Source: an uncultured Collinsella sp.
GTDB taxonomy: Bacteria; Actinomycetota; Coriobacteriia; Coriobacteriales; Coriobacteriaceae
Direction of reading: 5' to 3'
Length of the DNA stretch: 64,000 bases
Assembly: GCA_959599915.1 (NCBI GenBank)
Contig: CAUGJE010000001.1
Location: 186,001-250,000 of the forward strand
The notes beneath the pieces are model-generated. The model made no database searches. It had not been told where the DNA came from and worked only from the letters and a program-made list of their open reading frames with translations. Each line of letters starts with the position of its first letter. Position 1 is the first letter of the stretch. Below, piece by piece: positions 8,455 through 17,517 of this stretch. A program made the translations under genes and the position numbers.

Positions 8455-9231
8455 ATGACCAAGTTCAGCCACGTCATCATCCGTCGTCCCGGCAAGTCCC
8501 TGAGCAATGGCATCACGAGCGCCCCCGAGCTTGGCCAGCCTATCTACGAGCGCGCCATCGAGGAGCACTACGATTACGAGCACGCACTCGAGCAGTGCGG
8601 CGTGGATGTCTCGGTGCTGCCCGCCCTCGAGCAGTATCCCGACAGCTGCTTCGTCGAGGATCCGGCCGTTATCACTCGCTGCGGCGCCATCATTACCAAC
8701 CCCGGCGCCGACAGCCGTAATGGCGAGAAGGACGAGATCGAGCCGGCCGTCCGTCGCTTCTTTGACGACGAGCATGTGAAGCACATCGTTTCTCCGGGCA
8801 CGCTCGACGGCGGCGACGTCATGATGGTCGGCGACCACTTCTACGTCGGTCGCTCCGCTCGTACCAACGAAGAGGGCATCCGCCAGTTCTGCGAGATTCT
8901 CGAGGGCTGGGGCCTCGAGGGTTCCGAGGTGCCGCTGGAGGAGGTCCTGCACCTCAAGACGGGCGTCAACTACATCGAGGACAACAACATGCTCGTCTCT
9001 GGTGAGTTCATCGATAAGCCCGACTTTGCCCAGTACAACAAGATCGTCGTGCCCGAGGACGAGGCGTACGGCGCCAACTGCATCTGGGTCAACGGTACGG
9101 TCATCGTTGCCGAGGGCTATCCGACCGTGCTCAAGGCCGTGCAGGATCTGGGCTACAAGACGCTCGTCGTCGACACCTCCGAGTATCGCAAGGTCGACGG
9201 CGGCCTTTCTTGCCTGTCGCTGCGCTTCTAA
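8455..9231 (+). CDS. Dimethylarginine dimethylaminohydrolase / arginine deiminase family enzyme
   Basis: A 258-residue amidinotransferase-fold hydrolase. It shows a YPDSCFVEDPAVI segment, the GTLDGGDVMMVGD guanidine-pocket region, a LHLKTGV histidine near residue 164 and the C-terminal nucleophile in GGLSCLSLRF. This order (His in the centre, Cys close to the end, about 255 residues) fits DDAH, which releases dimethylamine and citrulline from methylated arginine; related small enzymes act on arginine itself. It is followed by an amino-acid permease and faced by a GntR regulator, which suggests import and breakdown of an arginine-like compound. A GGAGG site precedes ATG 8455. Confidence 0.85.
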   Translation: MTKFSHVIIRRPGKSLSNGITSAPELGQPIYERAIEEHYDYEHALEQCGVDVSVLPALEQYPDSCFVEDPAVITRCGAIITNPGADSRNGEKDEIEPAVRRFFDDEHVKHIVSPGTLDGGDVMMVGDHFYVGRSARTNEEGIRQFCEILEGWGLEGSEVPLEEVLHLKTGVNYIEDNNMLVSGEFIDKPDFAQYNKIVVPEDEAYGANCIWVNGTVIVAEGYPTVLKAVQDLGYKTLVVDTSEYRKVDGGLSCLSLRF

Positions 9232-9266
9232 CGCGATAGCTGTAACAGTCTGATGATCGCTTGACC

Positions 9267-9308
9267 GATGGCCCGGCACCCGATTCGGGACGTTCGGGCC
9301 ATCTTTCG
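9267..9308 (+). terminator. Hairpin terminator or attenuator between hydrolase and permease
   Basis: GATGGCCCG and CGGGCCATC form a 9-bp stem, with an internal CCCGATTCGGG hairpin, followed by TTTCGTT. It lies between two co-directional genes, so it may only reduce read-through into the permease gene. Confidence 0.6.
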
Positions 9309-9340
9309 TTCGATCACATGATGAAGGGGGTGCACATACA

Positions 9341-10804
9341 ATGGCCTCTAAAGCTCAAAACGACGAGATTATCGACCCTAATGGCCTCGATCTCTTTCGT
9401 CTGACCATGATGGTCATTACCGCCAGTATTTGTGGCGGCATCTTTTCGCTTGCCGGCGATATGGCAGCAGGCGGGGCAAATACCGGTGCGGTTATCGTCT
9501 CGTGGGGAATTTGCTTCATTGGCGTCTTTGCGCTGATGATGGTGTTCAACGGTTTGTCTCAGGCCCGTCCCGACCTGACCGGCGGCATCTATGCATACGC
9601 TGCGGCCGGTTTTGGCGATTACATTGGATTCAACTCCGCCTGGGGCTACTGGATCAGCGCATGTCTTTCCAACGTGAGCTTTGCGCTCTTGCTGTTTAGC
9701 GCGCTGGGCTATTTCTTCCCTGCGTTTGGCGCGGGCAACAACCTGCTTTCCATCGTCTGTGCCAGCGTGTTTTTGTGGTTCCTTACCGCCCTCGTGCTTC
9801 GTGGCGTTAAGGAGGCTGCGGGCATTAACACGATCGTCACCTTGGCGAAGTTGGTGCCGCTGGGACTCTTTGTGCTGAGCATTGTGCTCCTAGGTAAGTT
9901 CAACGTCGATATCTTTATGGACAACTTCTGGGGAGAGCCGGCTGGTCCTGGCTTTGGAGAGCAGGTTGTCTCGACCATGATCGCCCTTGTCTGGGTCTTC
10001 ACGGGCATCGAGGGCGCTGTCGTTATCTCGGGCCGTGCAAAGTACGTGCGTGACGTCGGCCGCTCGACGGCGCTCGGATTTGCGGCTGTATTCACGCTGT
10101 ATCTAATCATCTCGATGCTGTCGCTCGGCATTATGCCGCGCGAGGAGATGGCACAGCTCGCAACGCCCTCCATGGCGGGAATTCTCGAATGCGCAATCGG
10201 TCCGGTTGGTGCTGCCATCGTAAACCTTGGCGTTATCCTTTCGCTGGTCGGCGCGCTGCTGGGCTATGTCATCATTGCGTCCGAGACGCCGTTCGAGGCG
10301 GCGCGCCAGGGATCATTCCCGCTGGCGTTTGCCAAGACGAACAAGCACGACGCCCCGGTGGTAACGGTTCTCGTGAGCTCCGGAATCACGCAGCTCTTCT
10401 TGATCGTGTCGTATGTGGCGGCGAGCACCTACCAGTTCTTCTATAGCTGCGCAGTCAATACGATCCTAGTTCCGTACGTGTGCTCGGCTGCCTATTACAT
10501 GGTGATTGGTTGGAAGAAGGAGCATCTGGACGGGCCGCATGCGCCAAGCGTCGGCAAGGCGCGATTCTTCGGCACGCTCGGCTTCATCTACACATTGTTC
10601 CTTGTGTGGTCGACGGGTCTCCAGGGCGTCATGATCACGACGATCCTTTTTGCTCCGGCCATTCCCGTTTATATGCTGGGCGAGCGAGGTCGCGGCAAGC
10701 CGGTGCTTCCGCACCTGCACGACAAGCTGATCGCAGCGGTGGTCATTGTCGTGGCGGTCATCTCGCTGTATCTGCACTTTGCCGGCATTGCGCCGATTGT
10801 CTAA
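9341..10804 (+). CDS. APC-family amino-acid permease, arginine/ornithine antiporter-like
   Basis: A 487-residue membrane protein with about 12-13 hydrophobic helices. The first helix contains ITASICGGIFSL, the glycine-rich substrate-binding break of APC transporters, and GGIYAYAAAGFGDYIGFNSAWGYW follows in helices 2-3. The length and pattern are closest to basic amino-acid antiporters of the ArcD/LysP-like group. Placed after a DDAH/arginine-deiminase-family enzyme, it probably imports the enzyme's substrate, possibly in exchange for a product. A GGGGG-type site about 10 bases before ATG 9341 supports the start. Exact substrate is inference. Confidence 0.85.
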   Translation: MASKAQNDEIIDPNGLDLFRLTMMVITASICGGIFSLAGDMAAGGANTGAVIVSWGICFIGVFALMMVFNGLSQARPDLTGGIYAYAAAGFGDYIGFNSAWGYWISACLSNVSFALLLFSALGYFFPAFGAGNNLLSIVCASVFLWFLTALVLRGVKEAAGINTIVTLAKLVPLGLFVLSIVLLGKFNVDIFMDNFWGEPAGPGFGEQVVSTMIALVWVFTGIEGAVVISGRAKYVRDVGRSTALGFAAVFTLYLIISMLSLGIMPREEMAQLATPSMAGILECAIGPVGAAIVNLGVILSLVGALLGYVIIASETPFEAARQGSFPLAFAKTNKHDAPVVTVLVSSGITQLFLIVSYVAASTYQFFYSCAVNTILVPYVCSAAYYMVIGWKKEHLDGPHAPSVGKARFFGTLGFIYTLFLVWSTGLQGVMITTILFAPAIPVYMLGERGRGKPVLPHLHDKLIAAVVIVVAVISLYLHFAGIAPIV

Positions 10805-10915
10805 GACTATGGCGAGTTTCATTGTTTGATAAGCCGGCGGGCATCGCGTATCGGTGCTGCTTGGCACTCCATAACTGATGTGGGTCTCTATAACGTGCCT
10901 TTGGGAGCGCCCACC

Positions 10916-10956
10916 AAGCCCGCGCAGGTGACATTTGTTGCCAGCGCGGGCTTTTG
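10916..10956 (+). terminator. Terminator after the amino-acid permease
   Basis: AAGCCCGCGC and GCGCGGGCTT form a perfect 10-bp stem followed by TTTT, about 110 bases after the permease stop codon. Confidence 0.8.
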
Positions 10957-10957
10957 C

Positions 10958-11024
10958 AGTTGCGGTGAAATAGTTCCTGTTTTTGCTGGTTAAAGCATCA
11001 AACAGGAACTATTCCACCGCAACT
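10958..11024. repeat. Long inverted repeat, AGTTGCGGTGAAATA family, copy 1
   Basis: Arms of 25 bases (10958-10982 and 11000-11024) are complementary except for one G:U-type mismatch. The outer 15 bases AGTTGCGGTGAAATA recur at 15406-15420; the inner part, GTTCCTGTTT, is specific to this copy. Confidence 0.75.
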
Positions 11025-11267
11025 TCGTTTTGATTCGCTGGGGGACGGAGGAAGCGACGATCCGGAATCCACCTGCACGGTCGTCGCTCCGCATCCCGTC
11101 CGTTGGCGCAAATGGTGTCAAAAGTAATCTGTCCCCCTTGCACGCTTGTTCCCCTTGCAGCAATCTGTTGATTGAACGTCATTGTGTACTCGCGGTTTCT
11201 GGGCAAGCCGTCTCGCAGCAAAGTAGACTAGATGGCCGTTTCAAAAAGCCTACTCAGAGGAGGAGCC

Positions 11268-11588
11268 ATGCTTGAGGGTACGTATGTGGTTTCGGCCCAG
11301 ACGCCGGTGGGGAGTAAACGCGGCGAGGTGACGTTTGCACATGGGGTGAACGGCGCGCTCAGGGCAGTACTAAACGTCAGGGGTCTCAATATCGCTCTCT
11401 CGAGTGCCCGCGCTGAGGGCGATTTCTTTGAGCTCTCGGGTACTATCTCCCACGTCTTGATGGGCAAGGCGCCCTTTGCATGCACGGGGTCGGTCGAGGG
11501 TGATCGACTCACCGCTACCGCGCGGTCGGGTTCCGTTTCGATCTCGCTGAGCGGTATGCGCAAAGAGCTTTCAGGGCGCACCGCATAA
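11268..11588 (+). CDS. Small hypothetical protein
   Basis: A 106-residue protein I do not recognise. It starts MLEGTYVVSAQTPVGSKRG and alternates short polar and hydrophobic segments suggesting an all-beta fold. There is no signal peptide, cysteine cluster or membrane helix. The start at 11268 is supported by GAGGAGG six bases upstream; an in-frame ATG at 11232 lacks such a site. It lies before feoAB but about 120 bases away, with no clear link. Start and codon use look like a real gene. Confidence 0.7.
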   Translation: MLEGTYVVSAQTPVGSKRGEVTFAHGVNGALRAVLNVRGLNIALSSARAEGDFFELSGTISHVLMGKAPFACTGSVEGDRLTATARSGSVSISLSGMRKELSGRTA

Positions 11589-11709
11589 AGTTTGCGCAGG
11601 TAAACATCGGTATTTGACTTTATAAAATAGTTCAGAGCGCTATCATTTGTCGTTACGAGTTGGTTAGCCCCGGTAAACGGTTAATCGCGTCTAACGAAAG
11701 GATGAGCGC

Positions 11710-14070
11710 GTGAAGCTCGATACACTCGAGATTGGAAAGGACGCCGTTGTCGCATCGGTGACATCCGACGATCAGGCGCTCCGGCAGCATATTTTGGACA
11801 TGGGCCTAACGCCGGGCACCGAAGTCACCATGATGAAGTACGCCCCTATGGGCGACCCGCTCGAGATTCGCCTGCGTGGCTACGAACTGACGCTGCGCAA
11901 GGACGATGCTGCTCGCATAGAGCTCGTGGGCGTTCACGACACCGATATGGGTCCGCGCGCCAACGCCGCAATCGGCACGACGGAGCATCCGGCACTCGGC
12001 GAGGGGACGTATTCGCCCCGCGCCGCGAAGACGGCCGTGCCCGAGGGCGCACCGCTGCATTTTGCCCTCGCCGGCAACCAGAACTGCGGCAAGACCACGT
12101 TGTTCAACCAGCTGACAGGCTCCAATCAACATGTCGGTAACTTTCCCGGCGTGACGGTCGACCGCAAGGATGGCACCATCCGCAATCACCCCGAGGCGAG
12201 CGTCACCGATCTGCCCGGCATCTATTCGCTGTCGCCGTACACGGGCGAGGAGATCGTGAGCCGCCAGTTTATCCTGGATGAGCATCCCGATGCCATCATC
12301 GACATCATCGACGCTACCAACATCGAGCGCAATCTGTACCTGACGCTGCAGCTTATGGAGCTCGATCGCCCCATGGTCATCGCGCTCAACATGATGGACG
12401 AGGTGACGGCTAACGGCGGCGCCATCGACGTCAACCTGCTCGAGAGCCTGTTGGGCGTGCCTGTTGTCCCCATTAGCGCCGCCCGCAACGAGGGCATCGG
12501 TGAGCTGGTGGAACACGCTCTGCACGTGGCGCGGTTCCGCGAGCGTCCCGGCCGCCTGGACTTTTGCGCGCCCGATGGCCCGGACGGCGGAGCCCTGCAC
12601 CGCTGCATCCACGGTATCGCCAACCTTATCGAGGACCATGCCGCGACGGCGCATATCCCGGTGCGTTTTGCGGCGACCAAGCTGGTCGAGGGCGACGAGC
12701 TGGTGACCGATGCGCTTCACCTGGACCGCAACGAGCTCGACGCCATCGAGCACATTATTTCCCAGATGGAGGGCGAGGCGGGTACCGACCGCCTGTCCGC
12801 GCTGGCCGATATGCGCTTTAGCTTTATCGGCGACGTGTGCGGGCGCTGCGTCGTCAAGCCGCACGAGAGCCGCGAGCACGTGCGCTCCGTCAAGATCGAC
12901 CGCATCCTGACGGGTCGCTATACGGCCATCCCGGCGTTCCTGGTGATCATGGGTCTCGTTTTTTGGCTGACGTTTGGCGTGATCGGCGCGGCGTTGCAGG
13001 GACTCATGGAGGACGGCATCGCTGCCATCATCGCCTCGGCCGATGCGGGCCTCAAGGCGTTCGGCACCAACGACGTAGTGCGCTCGCTGGCTGTCGACGG
13101 CGTGCTTACGGGCGTGGGCAGCGTGCTGACCTTCCTGCCGATTATCGTCGTGCTCTTTTTGTTCCTTTCCATTCTGGAAGACTCCGGATACATGGCACGC
13201 GTGGCCTTTGTCATGGATAAGGTACTGCGTCGCTTTGGCCTTTCGGGCCGCAGCTTCGTCCCCATGCTCGTCGGTTTTGGCTGCACCGTGCCGGCTATCA
13301 TGTCGACCCGTACGCTCCCATCCGAGCACGACCGCAAGATGACGGTCATGCTCACGCCGTTCATGAGCTGCTCGGCCAAGTTGCCGGTCTACGGTCTGCT
13401 GTGCGGGGCGTTTTTCCCACAGGCGACGGTTCCCGCCATGGTCTCGCTCTATCTGATTGGCATTGCGATCGGTTGCATCGCGGCTTTGGTGCTCAACCGC
13501 ACGGCATTTAAGGGCGACCCGGTGCCGTTTATCATGGAGCTTCCCAATTACCGTCTGCCGAGCGTCAAGACGACGGTGATGCTGGCATGGGATAAGGCCA
13601 AGGACTTTATTACCAAGGCCTTTACCATTATCTTTGCCGCTACCGTGGTCATCTGGTTCCTTCAGACGTTCGACATTCGCTTTAATGTGGTCGCCGATCA
13701 GTCGCAAAGCCTGCTTGCGGGTCTCGGCAGCATCATCGCGCCGGCGCTGGCGCCGCTTGGGTTTGGCGATTGGCGAGCATCCACGGCGCTCGTCACCGGA
13801 CTTATCGCCAAGGAGAGCGTCATCTCGACGCTCACCGTGCTTTTGGGTGCAACATCGCCCGCGGCACTGTCGACCATGTTTTCGCCGTTTACCGCTTACG
13901 TGTTCCTGGTCTTTACGCTGCTGTACCCGCCCTGCGTAGCGGCAATCGGCGCCGTCAAGAGTGAGCTGGGCGCGCGCTATGCCGTTGCCGTGTTCGCGTT
14001 TCAGGTGACGGTCGCCTGGATCGTGGCGTTTGTCGTGCATTCGGCGGGCATATTGCTGGGGTTGGCTTAG
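11710..14070 (+). CDS. feoB: Ferrous iron transporter, fused FeoA-FeoB
   Basis: A 786-residue fusion. Residues 1-75 are a FeoA SH3-like domain (ILDMGLTPGTEVTMMKYAP). A GTPase domain follows from about 115, with G1 GNQNCGKTTLFNQLTG, the switch motif NFPGVTVDRK and G3 DLPGIYSLS. The C-terminal half has about ten membrane helices with the Gate segments (VGFGCTVPAIMSTRTL) typical of FeoB, which brings Fe(II) across the cytoplasmic membrane in anaerobes. FeoA is separate in many bacteria, so this is a domain fusion rather than an error: the frame is open throughout. GTG 11710 follows AAAGGA at seven bases. Confidence 0.95.
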   Translation: MKLDTLEIGKDAVVASVTSDDQALRQHILDMGLTPGTEVTMMKYAPMGDPLEIRLRGYELTLRKDDAARIELVGVHDTDMGPRANAAIGTTEHPALGEGTYSPRAAKTAVPEGAPLHFALAGNQNCGKTTLFNQLTGSNQHVGNFPGVTVDRKDGTIRNHPEASVTDLPGIYSLSPYTGEEIVSRQFILDEHPDAIIDIIDATNIERNLYLTLQLMELDRPMVIALNMMDEVTANGGAIDVNLLESLLGVPVVPISAARNEGIGELVEHALHVARFRERPGRLDFCAPDGPDGGALHRCIHGIANLIEDHAATAHIPVRFAATKLVEGDELVTDALHLDRNELDAIEHIISQMEGEAGTDRLSALADMRFSFIGDVCGRCVVKPHESREHVRSVKIDRILTGRYTAIPAFLVIMGLVFWLTFGVIGAALQGLMEDGIAAIIASADAGLKAFGTNDVVRSLAVDGVLTGVGSVLTFLPIIVVLFLFLSILEDSGYMARVAFVMDKVLRRFGLSGRSFVPMLVGFGCTVPAIMSTRTLPSEHDRKMTVMLTPFMSCSAKLPVYGLLCGAFFPQATVPAMVSLYLIGIAIGCIAALVLNRTAFKGDPVPFIMELPNYRLPSVKTTVMLAWDKAKDFITKAFTIIFAATVVIWFLQTFDIRFNVVADQSQSLLAGLGSIIAPALAPLGFGDWRASTALVTGLIAKESVISTLTVLLGATSPAALSTMFSPFTAYVFLVFTLLYPPCVAAIGAVKSELGARYAVAVFAFQVTVAWIVAFVVHSAGILLGLA

Positions 14071-14114
14071 CTATTAATTGACGTCGCCACCTCTGTGTAT
14101 TGAGTTGATTGCGG

Positions 14115-14142
14115 CCCCGCATCTGTACTGACGGATGCGGGG
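14115..14142 (+). terminator. Weak terminator after feoB
   Basis: CCCCGCATC and GATGCGGGG form a 9-bp stem, but only TCGTTGCT follows. It sits between feoB and the MFS gene. Confidence 0.5.
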
Positions 14143-14193
14143 TCGTTGCTATATAATCGCCCACCGCTCAAGACAATCGGAGAGGTTTCCTAC

Positions 14194-15390
14194 ATGACTC
14201 AGGCAAGGCAAGATGGCATCTCACTCAAGCAGTGGCTCCCGCTTATCGGGCTCGCCTGCTGCGCGTTCGTATTCAACACGTCGGAGTTCATGCCCATTGG
14301 CCTTCTGACTGATATCGCCGCGTCGTTCTCGCTTACCGAGGCCCAGGCCGGCATCATGATCTCGGTCTACGCCTGGGGCGTCATGCTGCTGTCGTTGCCG
14401 CTTATGGTGTTTGCCTCGCGCTTTGAGTTCAAGCGTATGCTGCTCGGCGTGCTTGCCGTGTTCTCGCTGGGTCAGTTCCTGTCCGCCGTGGCGCCTACCT
14501 ATCCTATTTTGGTTTGCGCGCGTCTGGTGGTCGCCTGCGCGCATGCCGTGTTCTGGTCGGTCGCCTCGATCATGGCGTCGCGTCTGGTTGACACGCGCCA
14601 CGGGGCGCTCGCCATCAGCATGATCGCCACGGGCTCGTCCATCGCGCAGATCTTTGGCCTGCCGATCGGCCGCGCCATCGGACTGGCCGTGGGCTGGCGC
14701 ATGACATTCGCCGTGGTTGGGGCCCTCTCTGCCGCTTCGGTGGTGTATCAGGCAGCGGTGTTCCCGGCCATGCCGGCGGGCGAGCGCTTTACCGTCAAAC
14801 AGCTGCCCGAGCTGCTCAAGAACCCGTTCCTCATCGCGCTCTACGCGGTCACGGTCTTTATGGCGACCGGCTACTACGCGGGTTACAGCTATATCGAGCC
14901 CTTCCTGGCGCAGGTCGCCCATGTCGACGCAAGCGCCATCACCATGACGCTGACGGCGTTTGGTTGCTCCGGTCTGCTCGGAAGCTGGCTGTTCGGCCGA
15001 CTGTTCGATGGCCATCGCTTTCCGTTCTTGGCTATCACACTCTCCGGCGTGCCTGTGGCTCTGCTGCTCATGGGTCCGGTTGTACCGTCGCTCGTCGCCG
15101 TTCTCGCTGTTTGCGCGCTATGGGGCTGCTGCTCCACGGCCTTTAACGTGGCGTTTCAGGCCGAGCTCATCAAGTACACGCCGGCAGACTCGTCGGCCGT
15201 CGCCATGTCGATCTTCTCGGGCCTGTTTAACCTGGGCATTGGCACGGGCACCGCGATCGGCGGCGCCGTGGTTTCGGGTCCCGGTATCGCTTGGATTGGC
15301 TTTGCGGGCGGGGCGATTACCGTCGTGGGCGTCATCCTCGCCATCACGGTGCTGTTCCCGGCCATACACCGCGCAAAGCCTGTCGCCTAA
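14194..15390 (+). CDS. MFS exporter, SotB/AraJ-like
   Basis: A 398-residue major-facilitator protein with 12 predicted membrane helices. The N-terminal segment FNTSEFMPIGLLTDIAASF is the hallmark of the DHA1 SotB/AraJ/YdhP subgroup, which exports sugars, nucleosides or drugs. A conserved helix 4-5 region (ARLVVACAHAVFWSVASIMASRLV) follows. ATG 14194 is preceded by GGAGAGG at eight bases; the longer frame from 14146 overlaps the feoB terminator and has no ribosome site. It is monocistronic; the substrate is unknown. Confidence 0.87.
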   Translation: MTQARQDGISLKQWLPLIGLACCAFVFNTSEFMPIGLLTDIAASFSLTEAQAGIMISVYAWGVMLLSLPLMVFASRFEFKRMLLGVLAVFSLGQFLSAVAPTYPILVCARLVVACAHAVFWSVASIMASRLVDTRHGALAISMIATGSSIAQIFGLPIGRAIGLAVGWRMTFAVVGALSAASVVYQAAVFPAMPAGERFTVKQLPELLKNPFLIALYAVTVFMATGYYAGYSYIEPFLAQVAHVDASAITMTLTAFGCSGLLGSWLFGRLFDGHRFPFLAITLSGVPVALLLMGPVVPSLVAVLAVCALWGCCSTAFNVAFQAELIKYTPADSSAVAMSIFSGLFNLGIGTGTAIGGAVVSGPGIAWIGFAGGAITVVGVILAITVLFPAIHRAKPVA

Positions 15391-15405
15391 TCACGTCTCC
15401 TCATC

Positions 15406-15472
15406 AGTTGCGGTGAAATACGGACTGCTGAGCCCAATAAACCCGGCAAACAGTCCGTATTTCACCGCAACT
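15406..15472. repeat. Long inverted repeat, AGTTGCGGTGAAATA family, copy 2
   Basis: Perfect 22-bp arms (15406-15427 and 15451-15472) with a 23-base loop. The outer 15 bases match copy 1 at 10958 exactly, whereas the inner CGGACTG/CAGTCCG differs from copy 1 yet stays self-complementary. It lies 15 bases after the MFS stop codon. Confidence 0.8.
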
Positions 15473-15572
15473 TAGAAAGGGGCTGGGGTAGCTAAAAGGG
15501 CCCCGTCCCAAAATAGCTACCCTGCTGGGCATACAATGGATGTCGTTGTGTTGAGCTTGCCGGGAGGTTGCT

Positions 15573-16949
15573 ATGTGGGCATACGAGACGACGTTCTATC
15601 AGATCTATCCGCTGGGCTTTTGCGGAGCTCCGCGCGAAAACGCCGCGCCCGTTGCCGAGGATGAGCTCGCCCAGGCTGCCAACGCTGCGCCCAACCCCGA
15701 TGCGCCCATCATGAAGATCACCCAATGGGCCGACTACCTGCAAAAACTCGGTATTGGCGCTGTGCTGATTAACCCGCCGCTCGAGTCTGATAGCCACGGC
15801 TACGATACGCGCAGCCTGCGCCATATCGACCGCCGCCTGGGCGGGGATGCCGATTTTGCCGCCGTATGCGAGACGCTGCACGCCCATGGCATCCGCGTGG
15901 TGCTCGATGCGGTCTTCAACCATGTGGGCCGTGGCTTTTGGGCCTTCCGCGATGTGCAGGAGCGTAAGTGGGACTCGCCGTACAAGGATTGGTTCCACAT
16001 CAGCTTTGACGGCGATTCCTGCTATGGCGACGGCTTTTGGTACGAGGGCTGGGAAGGCCATTTTGAGCTCGTGAAGCTCAACCTGCAAAACCCCGCCGTG
16101 GTCGATTACCTGCTCGAGTCCGTGCGCCGCTGGGCCGAGGTCTTTGGCGTCGACGGTCTGCGCCTGGACGTTGCCTATATGCTCGACCGCGACTTTATGC
16201 GTCGCCTGCACGCCTTTACCCGTGAGCTCAAGCCCGACTTTGTGCTGATCGGCGAGACGCTTCACGGTGACTACAACCAGATCGTCAACGACGAGATGCT
16301 CGACTCCTGCACCAACTACGAGTGCTACAAGGGCCTGTACTCCAGCTTTAACTCGGTCAATATGTTCGAGATCGCGCATTCGCTGCATCGCCAGTTTGGC
16401 GGCGATCCGTGGTACATCTACCGCGGCAAGCACCTGCTGTCGTTTGTCGACAACCACGACGTGCCGCGCCTGGCAAGCATCCTCACCGACAAGTCGTGCC
16501 TGCGTCCCGCCTATGGCATGCTCTTTGGCATGCCGGGCATTCCGTGCGTCTACTATGGCAGCGAGTGGGGGATTGCCGGCGAAAAGGGCGGCCCCGATGG
16601 TGACTGGGCGCTGCGACCTGCGCTCGATGAGCCTGCGCCCAACGAGCTGACGGCGTTCATCACGCAGCTTGCGCACCTTCGCTCGGCCGATGACGCGGCG
16701 GCCTGTGCTCTCAACTACGGTGCCTATCGCAACGTGGTGATCCAGAACAAGCAGCTGCTGTTCGAGCGCGCCTGTGATGACGCGACGGTGCTCGTGGCGG
16801 TGAACGCCGTGGGCGAGCCTTACACCTTTGGCGCCGGCGAGCTCAACGGGTCCTTTGTCGACCTGCTTGCCGACGATGCGCCCACGGTCGAGCTGACGGG
16901 TACCCTTGAGCTTGCACCCTACGAGGTGCGCTATCTGTTGAGAGCCTAG
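15573..16949 (+). CDS. Alpha-amylase-family glycoside hydrolase (GH13)
   Basis: A 458-residue intracellular GH13 enzyme without a signal peptide. The four conserved regions are visible: DAVFNHVG (I), GLRLDVAY with the nucleophile Asp (II), VLIGETLHG with the acid/base Glu (III) and FVDNHDV with the transition-state Asp (IV). The lean domain set suggests a cyclomaltodextrinase, neopullulanase or alpha-glucosidase acting on imported maltodextrins rather than a secreted amylase. The C-terminal 80 residues form the usual beta domain. ATG 15573 follows GGGAGG. The next gene begins three bases after its stop codon, so the two are co-transcribed. Confidence 0.9.
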   Translation: MWAYETTFYQIYPLGFCGAPRENAAPVAEDELAQAANAAPNPDAPIMKITQWADYLQKLGIGAVLINPPLESDSHGYDTRSLRHIDRRLGGDADFAAVCETLHAHGIRVVLDAVFNHVGRGFWAFRDVQERKWDSPYKDWFHISFDGDSCYGDGFWYEGWEGHFELVKLNLQNPAVVDYLLESVRRWAEVFGVDGLRLDVAYMLDRDFMRRLHAFTRELKPDFVLIGETLHGDYNQIVNDEMLDSCTNYECYKGLYSSFNSVNMFEIAHSLHRQFGGDPWYIYRGKHLLSFVDNHDVPRLASILTDKSCLRPAYGMLFGMPGIPCVYYGSEWGIAGEKGGPDGDWALRPALDEPAPNELTAFITQLAHLRSADDAAACALNYGAYRNVVIQNKQLLFERACDDATVLVAVNAVGEPYTFGAGELNGSFVDLLADDAPTVELTGTLELAPYEVRYLLRA

Positions 16950-16952
16950 CCC

Positions 16953-17516
16953 ATGGCCGTGTCTGACGAGGACTATCAACATATTGAGCATGGGTTTGAG
17001 CCTGTGTTCGACCAGCGCTCGCGCGTTTTGGTGCTGGGGTCGTTTCCCTCGGTGCTCTCGCGTGCAAATGCCTTTTATTACGGCAACCCTCAGAATCGCT
17101 TTTGGCGTGTGATGGCTGCGTGCCTCGGTGTGCCTGTGCCGCCCAACGAGGGCGATCCTTTGGCAAGCGGTGAGCCCGCGACGCTCGATGCCTCCATTGC
17201 TGCCAAGCGATCTATGCTGCTGAACGGCGGCGTGGGCCTGTGGGATGTGATCGAGAGTTGCGACATTAAGGGCTCGAGCGACGCGAGCATTCGCAACGTT
17301 GTGCCGGCACATATCGAGTGCATTACCGACGCAGCTCCCATTGAGCAGGTGATATGCAACGGTGGTACGGCTGGCCGGCTCTACAAGCGCTATCTACAAG
17401 AACGCACCGGGCTGCCCGCCATCGTCCTGCCCTCGACAAGTCCTGCCAATGCGGCTTGGCGTCTGGAGCGCCTTGTCGAGCGCTGGCACGAGGCAGTTGA
17501 CTGGGCTGCTTTCTAA
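16953..17516 (+). CDS. DNA-deoxyinosine glycosylase (uracil-DNA glycosylase superfamily)
   Basis: A 187-residue DNA repair enzyme. VLVLGSFPSV near residue 30, YYGNPQNRFWRV near 45 and LPSTSPANA near 160 are the signature blocks of the hypoxanthine/deoxyinosine branch of the UDG superfamily, which removes deaminated bases from DNA. It starts three bases after the GH13 stop codon. The functional link to a sugar hydrolase is unclear, so sharing a transcript may be incidental. Confidence 0.87.
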   Translation: MAVSDEDYQHIEHGFEPVFDQRSRVLVLGSFPSVLSRANAFYYGNPQNRFWRVMAACLGVPVPPNEGDPLASGEPATLDASIAAKRSMLLNGGVGLWDVIESCDIKGSSDASIRNVVPAHIECITDAAPIEQVICNGGTAGRLYKRYLQERTGLPAIVLPSTSPANAAWRLERLVERWHEAVDWAAF

Positions 17517-17517
17517 T

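Larger units (their letters stand above)
10805..11267. other. 463-bp gene-free stretch
   Basis: It holds the permease terminator, a long inverted repeat (10958-11024) and a further set of nested inverted repeats: GGGGGAC at 11041 facing GTCCCCC at 11131, enclosing GCGACGA/TCGTCGC. No supported gene is seen. Confidence 0.6.

Noticed and set aside
11610..11700. Iron-regulator box before feoAB
   Set aside because: The region has TTGACT and several TTAA/GTTA words but no convincing DtxR/IdeR or Fur palindrome.
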